The translations under genes were made by a program, and so were the position numbers. The notes under the pieces are model-generated. The model worked only from the letters and a program-made list of their open reading frames with translations. It did not search any database and was not told where the DNA came from. 17,891 nt of DNA from CAZPQN01 sp964588795 (GTDB taxonomy: Bacteria; Fidelibacterota; UBA2242), in assembly GCA_964588795.1 (NCBI GenBank), contig CAZPQN010000042.1:1-17891 (forward strand). The letters are read 5' to 3'. Within the stretch, counting starts at the first letter, position 1. The number at the start of each line of letters is the position of its first letter. Shown here in pieces: positions 15,907 through 17,891 of this stretch.

Positions 15907-17049
15907 TTATTTTAAAGGAAAAAGAAATTGCAAAGCTTGCGGCAAACGTTGCGCCCAGGCGCTTTCATGGTGCGGAGCGAGGGGATCTTTCAGCCAGAAA
16001 AGATTCTGTCCGTCCCGCCAGCCACGCTCGCGCAGGAGGTCTAACATGGCATCAATACCGGGCTGCAGTTGTGCTTCGAGATCGAGTCCGCCATTATCAA
16101 TATAGAATTGCAGGTCGGGTGATCGGGGCTCGCTTTTCTGTATGCTTCGCGCGTAATCGAAACGGTCGTAGCGAAAGGCAGGCGACAGGCAGAGTGCTTT
16201 GGAAAAAATGTGCGGATTTTCCCAGGCTAATATGAAAGAGACTAATCCGCCCATCGAAGAACCGCCGGTGGCGGTGTATTTACGGTCAGTCAGCGTACGG
16301 TAATTCAAATCAATCAGAGGCTTGACCGTTTCGACGACAAATTGGCGGTAGGCCTTGCCCTGCCGCGTGAGCCCGTATTCCAGACTGCGGTCGGCGGTGT
16401 TGTAAATGCCCACGATGATCAAAGGTTCGATCAGGTGCCCGCGAATGAGGCTGTCCGCGACTTCGTCCATGCGCCACTCGACTCCGAAACCGGCTAAACC
16501 GGGGTCGAAAAGATTTTGCCCATCGTGCATGTAAAGAACGGGATAACGACGTTCGGGAGCTTCATCGTAACCGGGCGGCAACCAGACCACAACATCACGA
16601 GATTTGAGCGCAACTCCCTCAATTTGCCGGTGAAAGCAAAGCCGCCCGACGACATTTTCGGTGCTGGACACGCGCCGTGAGCGGTGCCAGCGACTGCAAT
16701 GGAACACGACGGTCGTGTCCTTTTGCGGGTCGAGGATGAAATTGGCGAAGGGACGTTCACGTTCGTCGAGCGCTTCAGTATCCCAACTGCCGAGCGTGAA
16801 TTTGTACTCTAAATGTGTTCCCGCCGGGAAACGAAAAACGCGCTGGAATTTCTGTCTGTCAATCCTTTTCAGGGCGATCCGGTCGGGACGCCAGTTACCC
16901 AGTTTGCGCTGATTGCCGGCGATGAAAACCATAGCAGTGTCCGGTAATCCGGGCGCGTAAACCGTGAAGGTTACCGTAACCGAAGAAAACGGTGTGGCTA
17001 ACTGGCAGGCTGAGAGAATTAGTAGTATCAAGTACAGGATTTTCTTCAC
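15907..17049 (-). CDS. CBM20-like domain plus esterase D-type alpha/beta hydrolase, predicted lipoprotein
   Basis: 380 aa. The start is GTG at 17049, as an upstream ATG is out of frame. The signal ends in the lipobox LSAC, with C15 as the lipidated residue. Residues 23-115 form a starch-binding CBM20-like beta domain (GNQRKLGNW at 45-53, YKFTLGSWDT at 82-91). Residues 133-380 form a putative esterase domain of the enterochelin esterase/esterase D family: VVVWLPPGY, VLYMHDGQNLFD, and GSSMGG at 263-268 with nucleophile S265. The likely acid is D324 in DNGGLD, and the likely histidine is in PHHESAW at 360-361. Proteins of this architecture are surface or periplasmic esterases acting on esterified polysaccharides or siderophore-type esters. 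The substrate is not shown by the sequence. It is the first gene of the minus-strand array. Confidence 0.88.
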   Translation of the reverse strand: MKKILYLILLILSACQLATPFSSVTVTFTVYAPGLPDTAMVFIAGNQRKLGNWRPDRIALKRIDRQKFQRVFRFPAGTHLEYKFTLGSWDTEALDERERPFANFILDPQKDTTVVFHCSRWHRSRRVSSTENVVGRLCFHRQIEGVALKSRDVVVWLPPGYDEAPERRYPVLYMHDGQNLFDPGLAGFGVEWRMDEVADSLIRGHLIEPLIIVGIYNTADRSLEYGLTRQGKAYRQFVVETVKPLIDLNYRTLTDRKYTATGGSSMGGLVSFILAWENPHIFSKALCLSPAFRYDRFDYARSIQKSEPRSPDLQFYIDNGGLDLEAQLQPGIDAMLDLLRERGWRDGQNLFWLKDPLAPHHESAWAQRLPQALQFLFPLK

Positions 17050-17054
17050 ACCGG

Positions 17055-17083
17055 ATAATATTTCATTTTAGGAAAAAAGGCAA
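17055..17083 (-). promoter_or_regulatory. Candidate promoter of the minus-strand array
   Basis: On the minus strand TTGCCT, 17 bases, TATTAT precede the esterase GTG at 17049. Spacing is ideal for a sigma-70-like promoter, but the -10 box ends only 5 bases before the start codon, so the transcript would be leaderless or the promoter is coincidental. Lineage-specific promoter consensus is unknown. Confidence 0.3.
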
Positions 17084-17311
17084 GGATTTGTTTGCATATA
17101 GGTTGAAAAAAGCGCCGGGTGGCAAATTGGAAGTCCGACCTTAGGCAACGAACTCATTTTTTTTCGGCAATTAGCGGACTTCGTTCCCTTAGCGGTGTCG
17201 GTAAGAAAAAAGAATGTTCAAAAGTATAGGGTTTAAACCATAAGTCAGTAGGCCGTTATTGATAAAATTCCTCTTTGTTTTTATACATCATGTGAATAAA
17301 ATACACTTACC

Positions 17312-17437
17312 ATGATATACGGTAAAACAGAAGACAATGTTATCCGGGGCGTTTATGAATATGTCATTTACAATTCAAAAACCTGCCTTTCACGGAAAGT
17401 AGACCGTAAATTCCATGATGTTGTTGCCTTCGTTTAA
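17312..17437 (+). other. 41-codon orphan open frame, doubtful
   Basis: ATG at 17312 to TAA at 17435-17437, 41 codons beginning MIYGKTEDNVIRGVYEYVIY. No ribosome binding site precedes it. The composition is protein-like, but I recognise nothing. It could be a remnant of a lost gene or chance. Confidence 0.2.
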
Positions 17438-17587
17438 CTTCATAGGAGGGAAAGGGGGAAATGTAATTGCGGAGCAATTTTAATTGAACGAAAGTTAATC
17501 AAAATATTTTATTATTTCTGCGTGCGGGGCTTTTTATGAACCTAGAAATTATTAGATTTATAATGAAAGTAATACTTAGGTGATAAT

Positions 17588-17891
17588 ATGACTAAAGAAC
17601 AAAAATTTTATAAAGCACTTCAGGATGTTTTCATTGGCGCCAGGATTGAGGGCCAAGGCGGTTTTGTGAATTTGATGAAGATAAAATCAAATTACTACCA
17701 CAAAATTGAGGACATTCTCAAAAAAGATATTGAAGCAGCTCTTGAAAGCCACCCGAAATTTAGGGATGAACTTTTTGACAAACTCTATTCATTTTTTAGC
17801 CGCTACTTTACGGAGAGCGGCTCAATCTATTTCAACTCAACGCCTTTTCATAACAATATCTACGAAAAGGTTTATACAGACGAAAAAGATG
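17588..17891 (+). CDS. N-terminal fragment of a probable adenine-specific DNA methyltransferase (runs off the right edge)
   Basis: ATG at 17588 preceded by AGGTGA at 17578-17583. 101 codons are visible with no stop before the window ends. The start, MTKEQKFYKALQDVFIG, and the later segments GGFVNLMKIKSNYY, KLYSFFSRYFTESGSIYFN and HNNIYEKVY match my memory of the N-terminal region of large site-specific (type III-like or type IIG-like) adenine methyltransferases. The catalytic DPPY/NPPF and FxGxG motifs would lie beyond the edge, so the function is an identification by N-terminal pattern only. The frame is AT-richer than the rest of the window, which fits a transferred restriction-modification or defence gene. 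Its partners would be to the right. Confidence 0.65.
   Translation, partial: MTKEQKFYKALQDVFIGARIEGQGGFVNLMKIKSNYYHKIEDILKKDIEAALESHPKFRDELFDKLYSFFSRYFTESGSIYFNSTPFHNNIYEKVYTDEKD

Larger units (their letters stand above)
17050..17587. other. AT-rich intergenic region, boundary between the core cluster and a putative accessory island
   Basis: About 540 bases with no convincing gene, visibly AT-richer than everything to the left. It holds two overlapping short inverted repeats at 17130-17185, a 41-codon orphan frame at 17312-17437, a strong Shine-Dalgarno-like AGGAGG at 17444-17449 followed by ATGTAA at 17461, and a small hairpin at 17465-17479. It reads like spacer or decayed mobile DNA. No tRNA, transposase or clear attachment site was found. 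Confidence 0.6.

Noticed and set aside
1..17891. CRISPR array, tRNA, rRNA or insertion sequence
   Set aside because: Reading through, I saw no regularly spaced repeats, no cloverleaf-like segment and no transposase.

Overview
The window comes from a bacterium with an outer membrane, roughly balanced in base composition over positions 1-17050 and clearly AT-richer after that. A TonB-dependent receptor with an N-terminal carboxypeptidase-regulatory-like domain, a DUF4249-like lipoprotein beside it, several predicted lipoproteins and a CBM20-esterase lipoprotein point to the Bacteroidetes/FCB side of the tree, probably a little-cultured lineage. This placement is an inference from gene content; no rRNA or ribosomal protein gene is present to fix it.

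Layout. (1) 1-1501, minus strand: most of a KamA-family radical SAM/PLP aminomutase whose C-terminal end lies outside the window. (2) 1502-1662: divergent intergenic region. (3) 1663-7798, plus strand: a tight five-gene operon of MoxR AAA+ ATPase, DUF58 protein, an unrecognised exported protein, a TonB-dependent receptor and a DUF4249-like lipoprotein. Spacings are overlaps or a few bases, so co-transcription is very likely. (4) A perfect 11-bp hairpin at 7864-7892 separates this operon from convergent genes. (5) 7917-17049, minus strand: eight genes in the same direction. In transcription order these are a CBM20-esterase lipoprotein, an exported bleomycin-hydrolase-type peptidase (C1B), a membrane metallophosphoesterase, an exported C69 dipeptidase, a cytoplasmic metallophosphoesterase, a PfkB-family kinase, MtnA (methylthioribose-1-phosphate isomerase) and a TPR lipoprotein. 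(6) 17050-17587: AT-rich non-coding or decayed DNA. (7) 17588 to the right edge, plus strand: the N-terminal part of what looks like an adenine-specific DNA methyltransferase, probably the edge of a restriction or defence island.

How the genes fit together. The plus-strand operon joins a MoxR/DUF58 pair, usually linked to assembly or activation of envelope proteins, to an outer-membrane receptor and its probable surface lipoprotein. A MoxR-dependent maturation or operation of this uptake or secretion machine is a reasonable hypothesis. The minus-strand cluster is rich in exported hydrolases (esterase, aminopeptidase, dipeptidase) and fits a scavenging, peptide-using lifestyle. MtnA and the PfkB kinase are cytoplasmic sugar-phosphate enzymes, possibly for nucleoside or methylthioadenosine salvage. 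The most unusual single enzyme is the KamA homologue, which keeps the radical SAM and PLP residues but has lost both aspartates that bind lysine in true lysine 2,3-aminomutase.
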